Shown in pieces: positions 45,129-53,036 of a stretch of 64,000 nucleotides of DNA. The translations under genes were made by a program, and so were the position numbers. A model generated the notes under the pieces. The model worked only from the letters and a program-made list of their open reading frames with translations, was not told the origin of the DNA and made no database searches. The DNA comes from Pedobacter hiemivivus. GTDB lineage: Bacteria > Bacteroidota > Bacteroidia > Sphingobacteriales > Sphingobacteriaceae. The stretch lies in contig NZ_SJSM01000005.1 in the NCBI RefSeq assembly GCF_004331685.1, positions 310,001 through 374,000 on the forward strand. The letters run 5' to 3'. Position 1 is the first letter of the stretch; each line of letters starts with the position of its first letter.

Positions 45129-45329
45129 ATGAAAAGAACAATTTTAGCGCTAGCATTAGTTGCAACAACTTTCGGCGCATTCGCACAAAACACTACTCCA
45201 GCTGCCAAACCTGCAACTGCTACAACTGAAACAGCTAAACATAAGCACAAAAAAGCAGCTAAAAAAGCTGTTGCAACTACTGCCAAAGCTGATGCAAAAC
45301 CAGTAGAAGTTAAAAAAGCTGGTAAATAG
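45129..45329 (+). CDS. Small secreted Ala/Lys/Thr-rich protein
   Basis: A 66-aa protein with a signal peptide (cleavage near AFAQN, residue 20) and a 46-aa mature part made almost only of Ala, Lys, Thr, Pro and His (AKHKHKKAAKKA). The composition recalls acid-shock or histone-like periplasmic peptides such as Asr, but this is resemblance only. It lies 72 nt after the sensor kinase gene and ends at a terminator, so it may be an output of that system (inference). Confidence 0.75.
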   Translation: MKRTILALALVATTFGAFAQNTTPAAKPATATTETAKHKHKKAAKKAVATTAKADAKPVEVKKAGK

Positions 45330-45350
45330 TAATTTCTTAAGTTTTTAGCG

Positions 45351-45388
45351 AAAGGCCACCTGTTCCATCACAGGTGGCCTTTCTTTTT
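45351..45388. terminator. Intrinsic terminator after the small secreted protein
   Basis: AAAGGCCACCTG (45351-45362) pairs with CAGGTGGCCTTT (45371-45382), loop of 8 nt, followed by CTTTTT. Confidence 0.9.
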
Positions 45389-45467
45389 GTATTTGGAATT
45401 TTTCGGCTACAAAGACGCTTCGCTGGCTTTGCTCTGAGTTTAGTATAAAGCAACTTAATTCACTGAT

Positions 45468-45553
45468 ATTACTCGGACATTAACCGGACACTATTCGGCT
45501 CCAGCCGGGCAATGTCCGGGTAATGTCCGAGTAATGTCCGGGTAATGTCCGGG
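45468..45553. repeat. GC-rich 11-nt repeats folded as an inverted repeat
   Basis: The right half has four 11-nt units of CGGGTAATGTC type (45506, 45517, 45528, 45539) and a fifth partial. The left half (45468-45498) is an imperfect reverse complement of 45505-45535 (26 of 31 positions), with a CTCCAG loop. A large hairpin is possible. The rest of the 45.4-45.76 kb stretch is AT-rich and shows nothing I can support. Confidence 0.85.
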
Positions 45554-45763
45554 TTTATAGCGAACTATATACGGTTACTTATAAAGCAACTTTTTAGATG
45601 AACGTCCGCTGTATAAACTTTTAAATTAATTTTATTTCCTTATAATATAACAACGTAACGACAAAGAGGATCATAGACTCATTATTTTCTCAATTGATTA
45701 AAATAATCATTAGGCAATAAAAATAATATCTTTAAATAATATCATAATATTTTACAGGAAAAC

Positions 45764-45793
45764 TTTGTGTTTGTAATTATTATAATAATCTTG
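45764..45793 (+). promoter_or_regulatory. Promoter of the 50-aa ORF
   Basis: TTTG (45764-45767), 18 nt, TAATCTTG (45786-45793), one mismatch to TAnnTTTG. It lies 32 nt before ATG 45826. Confidence 0.5.
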
Positions 45794-45825
45794 CAATAGA
45801 TTTAATCCTAAAACCAAGCCTTGAA

Positions 45826-45978
45826 ATGCTTTGGCGAATGATCCAACAAAGCTTCTATACCAAGAGATTTTTCTTAACTAATGCCGAACGTGGTAATCTG
45901 ATCGCTTATTACGAAAACCTTCATGCCGTAATTCTGGCCGCTAGTATCGTTAATGATGAATTAAACAAGCTAGCTTAA
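45826..45978 (+). CDS. Small hypothetical protein, 50 aa
   Basis: ATG 45826 to TAA 45978. The product (starts MLWRMIQQSFYTKRFFLTNA, ends NDELNKLA) has a balanced globular composition with a likely helix in the second half (NLIAYYENLHAVILAASIV). A near-consensus promoter lies at a normal distance upstream. It is in an otherwise gene-free stretch between the small secreted protein and the TonB receptor. Unknown function; it looks genuinely coding. Confidence 0.6.
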   Translation: MLWRMIQQSFYTKRFFLTNAERGNLIAYYENLHAVILAASIVNDELNKLA

Positions 45979-46086
45979 TTCGCTTAATTGTTGTATTTGG
46001 GTTTGTTGATCACACGTCAACGAACCCAAACTAACACTCAAACCGATTAATAATTGCAGCAAAGGGTAGCTCAAACATATATTAAC

Positions 46087-46099
46087 TAGAATAATTCTA
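46087..46099. promoter_or_regulatory. Candidate Fur-type operator upstream of the TonB receptor
   Basis: TAGAATAATTCTA is a perfect 13-nt palindrome that extends imperfectly to a 9-1-9 site and lies directly upstream of the -33 box. Its form suits a Fur-family site in an AT-rich host. Assignment to the Fur-family gene at 22.2 kb is inference. Confidence 0.45.
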
Positions 46100-46104
46100 A
46101 ATAA

Positions 46105-46137
46105 ATTTTGTTCGTAACAAAATAGATGCAATATTTG
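46105..46137 (+). promoter_or_regulatory. TonB receptor promoter with overlapping palindrome
   Basis: TTTG (46107-46110), exactly 19 nt, AATATTTG (46130-46137, one mismatch to TAnnTTTG). A palindrome ATTTTGTT-CGT-AACAAAAT (46105-46123) covers the -33 box. This places the true start at ATG 46168, not the upstream ATG 46126. Confidence 0.65.
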
Positions 46138-46167
46138 CCGACGAATAGAATTAATCTAAATAACAAC

Positions 46168-48546
46168 ATGAATAAACTTCGACTATTAAATTTAATAACA
46201 CTGCTCTCCTTATTCTCCATCACAGCGCTTGCCCAACAAAGCAATAGCATAAAAGGACGAGTATTAACAGCCGACGGAAAAGCCGCAGCTAATGTTAGTG
46301 TAGGATTGAAGGGAAAAGGGATTGCAGTAACTACAGATGACCAAGGAGAATATAGTTTCGTAAAAATAAAAGATGGCCATTACACCATTCGAGTTTCTGC
46401 GATAGGCTTAAAAAGTGCAGAAAAACAAGTAACGGTTTCTGGCAACCAAACAATTAACATAAACTTCAACTTATCCGAAAGCGCAGATCAATTAAATGAG
46501 GTTGTAGTTTCGGGTAATAAAAAGAAATATAAAGTTGACGCCCCCTCTTCCTCATTAAGATTGGATGCACCATTATTAGAAGTGCCACAAAATATTCAAA
46601 TCATTACTTCTGCTACACTTGCCGATCAGCAAATTACCAGTATGAGTGATGGCGTAATTAGAAATGTAAGTGGTGTAACCAGATTAGAGCATTGGGGCGA
46701 TATCTATACCCGTGTAAATACGCGTGGTGCAAGGGCCGCAGCTTTTAGAAATGGGATAAATTTAACATCTGATTGGGGTCCACTTACAGAAGATATGAGT
46801 TTTGTAGACCATATCGAATTTGTGAAAGGTCCATCTGGTTTTATGATGTCTAATGGTGAACCAAGTGGTATTTACAATGTGGTAACTAAAAAACCTACTG
46901 GAAAAGATTTTAACGGAGAAGCCTCTTTTACATTAGGTAGTTATGATATGTACCGCAGTACACTTGATTTGGATGGTAAATTAAACAAATCTGGAAAACT
47001 GTTGTACAGGGTAAACTTAATGGGACAAACTAAAAACTCACACCGTCCATATGAGTATAACGATCGTTATAGCATTGCCCCTGTAATTAGTTACCAAATT
47101 GATGATCAAACCTTATTAACTGCCGAGTACAATTATCAGCACGTCAAATTATCAGATCTTGGTTCAGCTTATGTTTTTGCACCAAATGGTTTTGCTACAC
47201 TACCAAGAAACTTTACCATGTCTGAGCCTGGTTTAGAACCAAACATTGCAAAGGAGCATAGCTTATTTTTAAACATGCAGCACCATTTCAATGCCAATTG
47301 GAAACTTACAGCACAGTTAGCTTACGTAGATTTTAATCAAAAATCAAGCGATATATGGCCATCATCTGTAGCCGCAAATGGTGATATAATTCGCGACTTG
47401 TACGTCTTTGATGCCGCACTGAATTATAAATTTGGTCAGGTATTTTTAAATGGCCATGCCACTACAGGACCTATTGAGCATCGCATTTTAGTGGGCTTAG
47501 ATGTAGGTGATAAAGAGCGTTTTTATGATTGGGGACAAACATTTCCACTTGACAATGCCACTAAACCATTTAATATTTACAACCCGGTATATGGCGCTCC
47601 TGTAAATGGAATACCTCAATTTGATCGCAGTAAAAGTTTGTATCAAAGAGGCGCGAATAATCGTGTAAATCAATCCTACACTGGCTTGTACGTACAAGAT
47701 GAGCTTGGTTTTTTAGAAAACAAGATCCGTTTAACACTTGCAGGAAGATATACCTACGTAAAACAATCTGAATATAATTCAGATACAGAGGACAAAAAGT
47801 TTACCCCACGAGTTGGTTTAAGTGTTTCTATTGATAATCAAACTTCTGTTTACGGTTTATACGACCAAACGTTCATCCCACAAACAGGCTCTATTAAAAG
47901 TGGCGAACAACCTAAACCAATTACAGGAAACAATATTGAATTTGGAATAAAAAAAGATTGGTTTGATGGCCGTTGGAACACCACCGTTGCTGCATACCGT
48001 ATTCTTAAAAATAATGAATTATCACCTGATCCAACCAGTACACCTGCAGCCCCATTCTCTTTACAGTTGGGACAAAGCACTACAAAAGGTATTGAGTTTG
48101 ACTTACGTGGAGAAATTTTACCTGGATTAAACCTGGTAGCCAACTACGCGCTTACAGATTCGAGAGTAAGCAAAGAAACTGAGGTTTATGGAGAGATAGT
48201 TCCAGTTGGAACTAAAATAACTGGATACGCTAAACACAATGCCAATGCTTGGTTAAGCTATAAAATTCAAAAAGGAGAATTAAAAGGCGCCGGAGTATCT
48301 GGTGGTTTCAGTTACCTGGCCGACCGTAGCACATGGTCATGGGGTGGTTCCGGAACTCAGGAATTGCCTAGCTACTTTAAGCTAGATGGGGGTATTTTTT
48401 GGGAAAAAGATAAAATACGCTTAACGGCCAACGTGTTTAACATCCTTGACAAGTATCTTTATAGTGGAGCTTCTTATGGAGATTATTACTACTGGCAAAG
48501 TGATCCACCAAGAAATTATAGACTAAGCATTGCTTACAAATTCTAG
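46168..48546 (+). CDS. TonB-dependent siderophore receptor
   Basis: About 792 aa. Signal peptide (to ALAQ), then a carboxypeptidase-regulatory-like beta-sandwich (about residues 25-105, IKGRVLTADGKAAANVSVGLKG), a plug domain (about 120-230, PLLEVPQNIQIITSATLADQ ... PSGIYNVVTKKP) and a 22-strand-type barrel ending in an aromatic C-terminus (IAYKF). The plug and barrel match the FhuA/FpvA siderophore class. The partner PepSY protein follows after 8 nt. The promoter carries two palindromes, suggesting metal control. Confidence 0.92.
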   Translation: MNKLRLLNLITLLSLFSITALAQQSNSIKGRVLTADGKAAANVSVGLKGKGIAVTTDDQGEYSFVKIKDGHYTIRVSAIGLKSAEKQVTVSGNQTININFNLSESADQLNEVVVSGNKKKYKVDAPSSSLRLDAPLLEVPQNIQIITSATLADQQITSMSDGVIRNVSGVTRLEHWGDIYTRVNTRGARAAAFRNGINLTSDWGPLTEDMSFVDHIEFVKGPSGFMMSNGEPSGIYNVVTKKPTGKDFNGEASFTLGSYDMYRSTLDLDGKLNKSGKLLYRVNLMGQTKNSHRPYEYNDRYSIAPVISYQIDDQTLLTAEYNYQHVKLSDLGSAYVFAPNGFATLPRNFTMSEPGLEPNIAKEHSLFLNMQHHFNANWKLTAQLAYVDFNQKSSDIWPSSVAANGDIIRDLYVFDAALNYKFGQVFLNGHATTGPIEHRILVGLDVGDKERFYDWGQTFPLDNATKPFNIYNPVYGAPVNGIPQFDRSKSLYQRGANNRVNQSYTGLYVQDELGFLENKIRLTLAGRYTYVKQSEYNSDTEDKKFTPRVGLSVSIDNQTSVYGLYDQTFIPQTGSIKSGEQPKPITGNNIEFGIKKDWFDGRWNTTVAAYRILKNNELSPDPTSTPAAPFSLQLGQSTTKGIEFDLRGEILPGLNLVANYALTDSRVSKETEVYGEIVPVGTKITGYAKHNANAWLSYKIQKGELKGAGVSGGFSYLADRSTWSWGGSGTQELPSYFKLDGGIFWEKDKIRLTANVFNILDKYLYSGASYGDYYYWQSDPPRNYRLSIAYKF

Positions 48547-48554
48547 TAACATCA

Positions 48555-49700
48555 ATGTTGGGTAAAAAGAAATATAGGTTCAAATATTGGACCGGACAAG
48601 TACATTTATGGCTCGGATTAACATCCGGGCTATTTGTGTGTTTTTTAGGCATCACCGGATGTATACTGGCCTTTGAACGTGAAATTGAGAATATCACGCA
48701 GCCTTACCGTTTTGCCAAAGCAGAACAACGGGCTTTGATGGCGCCCTCTTTACTTAAAAAGATTGCAGATGAGGCATTACCAGGTAAACACGCCCATAGT
48801 GTTGGCTATCAACAAGGAAAAGCATCACAAGTTGTTTATTTCGCTGAAAATCCTTCATATTACTGGATTGTGTTTTTGAACCCTTATACCAGTGAGGTGC
48901 TAAAGGTTAAAAACATGGATGACGACTTTTTCAGGGTTATGATTATGGGCCATTATTACTTGTGGCTTCCACCAAATATAGGGCAACCTATTCTAGCTTC
49001 AGCTACTCTAATGTTTCTTGGCTTACTCATTTCTGGTCTGGTATTATGGTGGCCAAAAAACAAAGCAGCGAGTAAAAAGAGGTTTAGCATTAAATGGAGC
49101 GCAAAATGGAAACGGGTAAATTATGACTTACACAATGTACTGGGTTTTTACATGACCTGGATTCTTATTTTTATTGCCATAACAGGCCTGGTAATGGGTT
49201 TTCAATGGTTTGCAAAATCTGTTTACTGGATCTCTTCTGGTGGCGAACAAATGACTCCATTTGCAGAAAGTTATTCGGACACCACTTTAGTAAACTCAGC
49301 TATAGGTAAGAAGCCTGCTATGGACATTTTGTGGGCACAAACTTTAAACAACTTACCTGGTTATACTGGCGGTCTTGAAGTACATGTTCCCGAAAATGCA
49401 AAGTCGGCCATAGAAGTAGCCATCAATCCAGATACGGATACCTATTGGAAAGCCAATTATCTGTATTACGATCAGTATTCTTTAAAAGAGATGGAAGTTA
49501 CCCATAGTTATGGTAAACTGGCAAATGCAAGCCTGGCAGATAAAATAACCAGGATGAATTATGATATCCATATTGGTGCAATTGCCGGTCTACCGGGAAA
49601 AATAGCAGCCTTTCTGGCCAGTTTAATTGCCGCAAGTTTACCTATAACAGGCTTTATGATTTGGCGTGGACGCAAAAGAAAAAAAGCAGCCCAGGTATAA
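48555..49700 (+). CDS. PepSY-associated membrane protein (siderophore-iron reductase-like)
   Basis: A 381-aa protein with four membrane segments (about residues 20-40, 140-165, 190-215, 345-370) and PepSY-type periplasmic parts. His residues in the N-terminal and internal helices (GQVHLWLGL; YDLHNVLGFYMTW; YDIHIGAI) are the pattern expected for haem ligands in iron-reductase relatives (PiuB/FoxB type). It forms an operon with the siderophore receptor, so reduction or release of imported ferric siderophore is the likely role (inference). Confidence 0.87.
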   Translation: MLGKKKYRFKYWTGQVHLWLGLTSGLFVCFLGITGCILAFEREIENITQPYRFAKAEQRALMAPSLLKKIADEALPGKHAHSVGYQQGKASQVVYFAENPSYYWIVFLNPYTSEVLKVKNMDDDFFRVMIMGHYYLWLPPNIGQPILASATLMFLGLLISGLVLWWPKNKAASKKRFSIKWSAKWKRVNYDLHNVLGFYMTWILIFIAITGLVMGFQWFAKSVYWISSGGEQMTPFAESYSDTTLVNSAIGKKPAMDILWAQTLNNLPGYTGGLEVHVPENAKSAIEVAINPDTDTYWKANYLYYDQYSLKEMEVTHSYGKLANASLADKITRMNYDIHIGAIAGLPGKIAAFLASLIAASLPITGFMIWRGRKRKKAAQV

Positions 49701-49730
49701 GTCAGGATATACTTTAATTAAAAACTAAAA

Positions 49731-49771
49731 AGAAAGGTCAGCTGTTTCATAACAACTGACCTTTCTTTTTT
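49731..49771. terminator. Terminator of the TonB receptor operon
   Basis: AGAAAGGTCAG (49731-49741) pairs with CTGACCTTTCT (49756-49766), extended inside by TGTT/AACA, followed by a T-run. Confidence 0.9.
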
Positions 49772-49814
49772 GCCGTATTTTTTTCTAATTTGCATCTCCC
49801 CAATCGAAATAATA

Positions 49815-50789
49815 ATGACACAAGTAGCTTTGTTATTGACCAATAGATACCGTTTGCTAAGCATAGCAGCGATATTAGATGTATTTGACACGGTAAACAG
49901 CCATTATGAAGCCAATGGTGAAGAACCGCTGTTTAAAGTGAATGTACTTTATGCCGAAAACAGTGATAATCAAATTCCTGTTTTTAACAAGCATAAACCA
50001 CAGCCTTTAAAATCAGCAGGACTGCATGACTTGGTGCTTATCCCAGCATTTTCCTCTTCCGATTTAGCCGCGGCCATCCAAGAGAACCTAGAATTCATTC
50101 CATGGTTATGCAAACAACACGAAGATGGAGTTGAAATCGCTTCCTTTTGTACAGGCGCTTTTTTACTTGGCGCAAGTGGTTTGTTAAATGGAAAAAGTGC
50201 AACTACACATATCCATGCCAGCACCTCTTTTGCGGCGAGTTACCCAGATGTTTTTTTAAGAGCAAATGAAATAATTACTTACGACCATGGAATATATACC
50301 AGTGGTGGTGCTACAAGTACCTTTCACTTATTGTTAAGACTAATTCATAACTATGGCAACAGAGAAATTGCGGTAAGAATGGCCAAAGTATTTGCTATAG
50401 ATATGAACCGTGGACAACAAAGCTATTTTGGCACCTTCATACCGTCCAAGGATCATGGTGATGATTTGGTTGCTCAAACACAACTTTGTATTGAAAACCT
50501 CTACAATAAAGCGGCTACCGTTGATGATATACTCCAGCAAATACCAGCAAGCAGGCGAAACATTGAACGCAGGTTTAAAATGGCAACTGGAAATACGATG
50601 ATCGAGTATTTACAGAAAACGAGAATAGAAGTAGCCAAGAAATTACTGGAACAGACCAATCAAAGCATCCTCGAGATTATGTTAAACTCTGGCTACAACG
50701 ACCTAAAGGCGTTTAGACAACTGTTTAAGAAAAGCTCGGGAATGACTCCGAAAGATTACCGCGACAAGTTTAAAGCGCGGGTTGCATAA
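49815..50789 (+). CDS. GlxA-type transcriptional regulator (DJ-1/PfpI plus AraC)
   Basis: About 324 aa from ATG 49815; the frame runs further upstream to 49770 but through the terminator of the previous operon. The N-terminal class I amidotransferase-like domain (1-175) has the nucleophile-elbow Cys in ASFCTGAFLLG. The C-terminal AraC domain (about 220-320) has two helix-turn-helix units (VDDILQQIPASRRNIERRFK; ILEIMLNSGYNDLKAFRQLFKKSSGMTP). The ligand is unknown. It stands alone and could act on neighbouring genes. Confidence 0.9.
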   Translation: MTQVALLLTNRYRLLSIAAILDVFDTVNSHYEANGEEPLFKVNVLYAENSDNQIPVFNKHKPQPLKSAGLHDLVLIPAFSSSDLAAAIQENLEFIPWLCKQHEDGVEIASFCTGAFLLGASGLLNGKSATTHIHASTSFAASYPDVFLRANEIITYDHGIYTSGGATSTFHLLLRLIHNYGNREIAVRMAKVFAIDMNRGQQSYFGTFIPSKDHGDDLVAQTQLCIENLYNKAATVDDILQQIPASRRNIERRFKMATGNTMIEYLQKTRIEVAKKLLEQTNQSILEIMLNSGYNDLKAFRQLFKKSSGMTPKDYRDKFKARVA

Positions 50790-50864
50790 CTTTCCGAGGG
50801 ACGTTTTGCACTCCCCTTTTTCTCTTCTATTAATGAATCCAAAATTTTGCCTATTTTTCTGCTA

Positions 50865-50884
50865 TGCATAGCGAAAGCTGTGCA
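50865..50884. other. Hairpin with GAAA tetraloop upstream of rpsA
   Basis: TGCATAGC (50865-50872), GAAA, GCTGTGCA (50877-50884): an 8-bp stem with one G-T wobble. No clear T-run follows, so it is a weak terminator candidate for the GlxA-type gene or an unassigned structure. Confidence 0.4.
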
Positions 50885-50931
50885 ATCCCTTTACAATCTG
50901 TTCTAAATCAACAACATTTATCTAAAATTTC

Positions 50932-50962
50932 TTTGTTGGAAAAAGAATAATTATTATCTTTG
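50932..50962 (+). promoter_or_regulatory. Promoter of rpsA (perfect -33/-7)
   Basis: TTTG (50932-50935), 19 nt, TATCTTTG (50955-50962): an exact Bacteroidota housekeeping promoter. A GGAG Shine-Dalgarno-like sequence lies at 50981-50984, 11 nt before ATG 50996, unusual for this phylum. Confidence 0.88.
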
Positions 50963-50995
50963 CCGTCCCACACGGGAAAAGGAGATTTAATTTTA

Positions 50996-52933
50996 ATGGC
51001 TAAAAAACAAGTAGCAGAAAAAGAACTAGAGGCTAAAACAGCCGAATTACAAGGCGCAGACGCTCGTCTGGCTGAGAAAGAAACCATTGAGTCAGAAGCT
51101 GATTCAGTGTCGATCGAACAGATCAAATCATCATTAGCAACACCAGATCAAGATTTTGACTGGGATGCAGACGACAAAGCATTCGGAAATTACAGTGACG
51201 AAGACCGTAAAAAGTTTGAAGACATGTATACCGATACTTTCAATCAAATCAACCAAGGTGAAATCATCAGTGGTACTGTTGTTTCAATCAACAACAAAGA
51301 CGTAGTATTAAACGTAGGATTTAAATCTGACGGTTTAGTATCAACTTCTGAGTTCCGTGATACACCTGATTTGAAAGTTGGCGACAAAGTTGACGTTTTC
51401 GTGGAAGCCCCTGAAGATGCTAACGGCCAGTTAATTTTATCTCGTAAAAGAGCTAAAACCCAAAGATCATGGGAGTCTATTAATGAGGCTCTTGACAATG
51501 ACAGAATCATCAACGGATTTGTTAAAAGCCGTACTAAAGGTGGTCTTATCGTTGACATCATGGGTGTTGAAGCTTTCTTACCTGGTTCTCAAATTGACAT
51601 CAAACCTATCCGCGATTACGATGTATACGTGGGTAAAACAATGGAATTCAAAGTTGTTAAGATTAACCACGAATTTAAAAACGTAGTTGTATCGCACAAA
51701 ATCCTTATTGAGGATGACTTAGAAAGCCAAAAAGTTGAAATCGTATCTAAACTTGAAAAAGGACAGGTATTAGAAGGAACAGTTAAAAACATCACTGACT
51801 TCGGTGTATTCATCGATTTAGGTGGCGTTGACGGTTTACTTCACATCACTGATATTTCTTGGGGCCGCATAGAGCATCCAAAAGAAGTATTGAGCTTAGA
51901 TGAGAAAATCAATGTTGTTGTTCTTGACTTTGATGACGAGAAAAAACGTATTGCTTTAGGTTTAAAACAATTGACTCCACACCCTTGGGAATCTTTAGAT
52001 ACTAACTTAGCTGTTGGTTCTAAAGTTAAAGGTAAAATTGTTACTGTAGCTGATTACGGAGCTTTCTTAGAAATCATTCCAGGTGTTGAAGGTTTAATCC
52101 ACGTTTCAGAAATGTCGTGGTCACAAAACTTACGTAGCCCACAAGAATTCTTGAAAGTTAGCGATGAGATCGAAGCTGAAGTTTTAACTTTAGACAGAGA
52201 TGATCGTAAAATGAGCTTAGGTATCAAACAATTAACTCAAGATCCTTGGCAAAATGTTGCTGAAAGATATCCTATCGGAAGCAAACATACTGCTGTAGTT
52301 AAAAACATGACTAACTTCGGTGTATTCGTAGAAATCGAAGAAGGCATCGATGGTTTAATCCATATCTCTGATCTTTCTTGGTCTAAAAAAGTTAACCACC
52401 CTAACGAATTCACTAAAGTTGGTGATACATTAGACGTAGTTGTATTAGAATTAGACGTTGAAAGCCGCAAATTGAGCTTAGGTCACAAACAATTAGAAGA
52501 AAACCCTTGGGATACTTTTGAAACTATCTTCACGTTAGATTCAATCCACCAAGGAACTGTTGTTAAAGTAACTGATAAAGGTGCTGTTATTGCTTTACCA
52601 TATGGTGTAGAAGGTTTCGTACCAACTAAACACATGGCTAAAGAAGACGGTGGTACCATCAAAGCTGAAGAAACTAATGACTTCAAAATCATTGAGTTTA
52701 ACAAAGATGCTAAACGTATCGTTGTTTCTCACGCCCGTATCTGGGAAGAGGCTAAAGCTGAAGCTGTTGCAGAAGAGCGTAGTGCTAAGAAAAAAGAAGC
52801 TAAAGCTTCTAGTAGTGCAGTGAAAAAAGTTAAAGATTCAGTTGAAAAATCTACATTAGGTGATTTAGGCGTGCTTGCACAATTAAAACAACAAATGGAA
52901 GGTGAAGAAAACAAAGCCAAAAAAGGCGAGTAA
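50996..52933 (+). CDS. rpsA: 30S ribosomal protein S1
   Basis: About 645 aa from ATG 50996 with six S1 RNA-binding domains in tandem, starting near GEIISGTVVSINNKDVVL and ending near GTVVKVTDKGAVIALPYG. Domains three to five are the most alike (TDFGVFIDLGGVDGLLHI type). N- and C-terminal tails are charged. S1 helps mRNA bind the 30S subunit, important in a phylum that rarely uses Shine-Dalgarno pairing. A long T-tailed terminator follows. Confidence 0.96.
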   Translation: MAKKQVAEKELEAKTAELQGADARLAEKETIESEADSVSIEQIKSSLATPDQDFDWDADDKAFGNYSDEDRKKFEDMYTDTFNQINQGEIISGTVVSINNKDVVLNVGFKSDGLVSTSEFRDTPDLKVGDKVDVFVEAPEDANGQLILSRKRAKTQRSWESINEALDNDRIINGFVKSRTKGGLIVDIMGVEAFLPGSQIDIKPIRDYDVYVGKTMEFKVVKINHEFKNVVVSHKILIEDDLESQKVEIVSKLEKGQVLEGTVKNITDFGVFIDLGGVDGLLHITDISWGRIEHPKEVLSLDEKINVVVLDFDDEKKRIALGLKQLTPHPWESLDTNLAVGSKVKGKIVTVADYGAFLEIIPGVEGLIHVSEMSWSQNLRSPQEFLKVSDEIEAEVLTLDRDDRKMSLGIKQLTQDPWQNVAERYPIGSKHTAVVKNMTNFGVFVEIEEGIDGLIHISDLSWSKKVNHPNEFTKVGDTLDVVVLELDVESRKLSLGHKQLEENPWDTFETIFTLDSIHQGTVVKVTDKGAVIALPYGVEGFVPTKHMAKEDGGTIKAEETNDFKIIEFNKDAKRIVVSHARIWEEAKAEAVAEERSAKKKEAKASSSAVKKVKDSVEKSTLGDLGVLAQLKQQMEGEENKAKKGE

Positions 52934-52953
52934 TCTTTAAAGCTTATATATTT

Positions 52954-52986
52954 AAAAGCATCCCCTAACCGGGATGCTTTTTTTTT
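52954..52986. terminator. Terminator after rpsA
   Basis: AAAAGCATCCC (52954-52964), CTAACC loop, GGGATGCTTTT (52971-52981), continuing as a nine-T run. Confidence 0.92.
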
Positions 52987-53036
52987 GCCTGCATTTTTTA
53001 GTATTTTGCAATCACACACAAATCCCAACCACCACT

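Noticed and set aside
46126..46167. Upstream ATG 46126 as start of the TonB receptor
   Set aside because: It lies before the -7 box (46130-46137), and the residues it adds precede a normal signal peptide at 46168.
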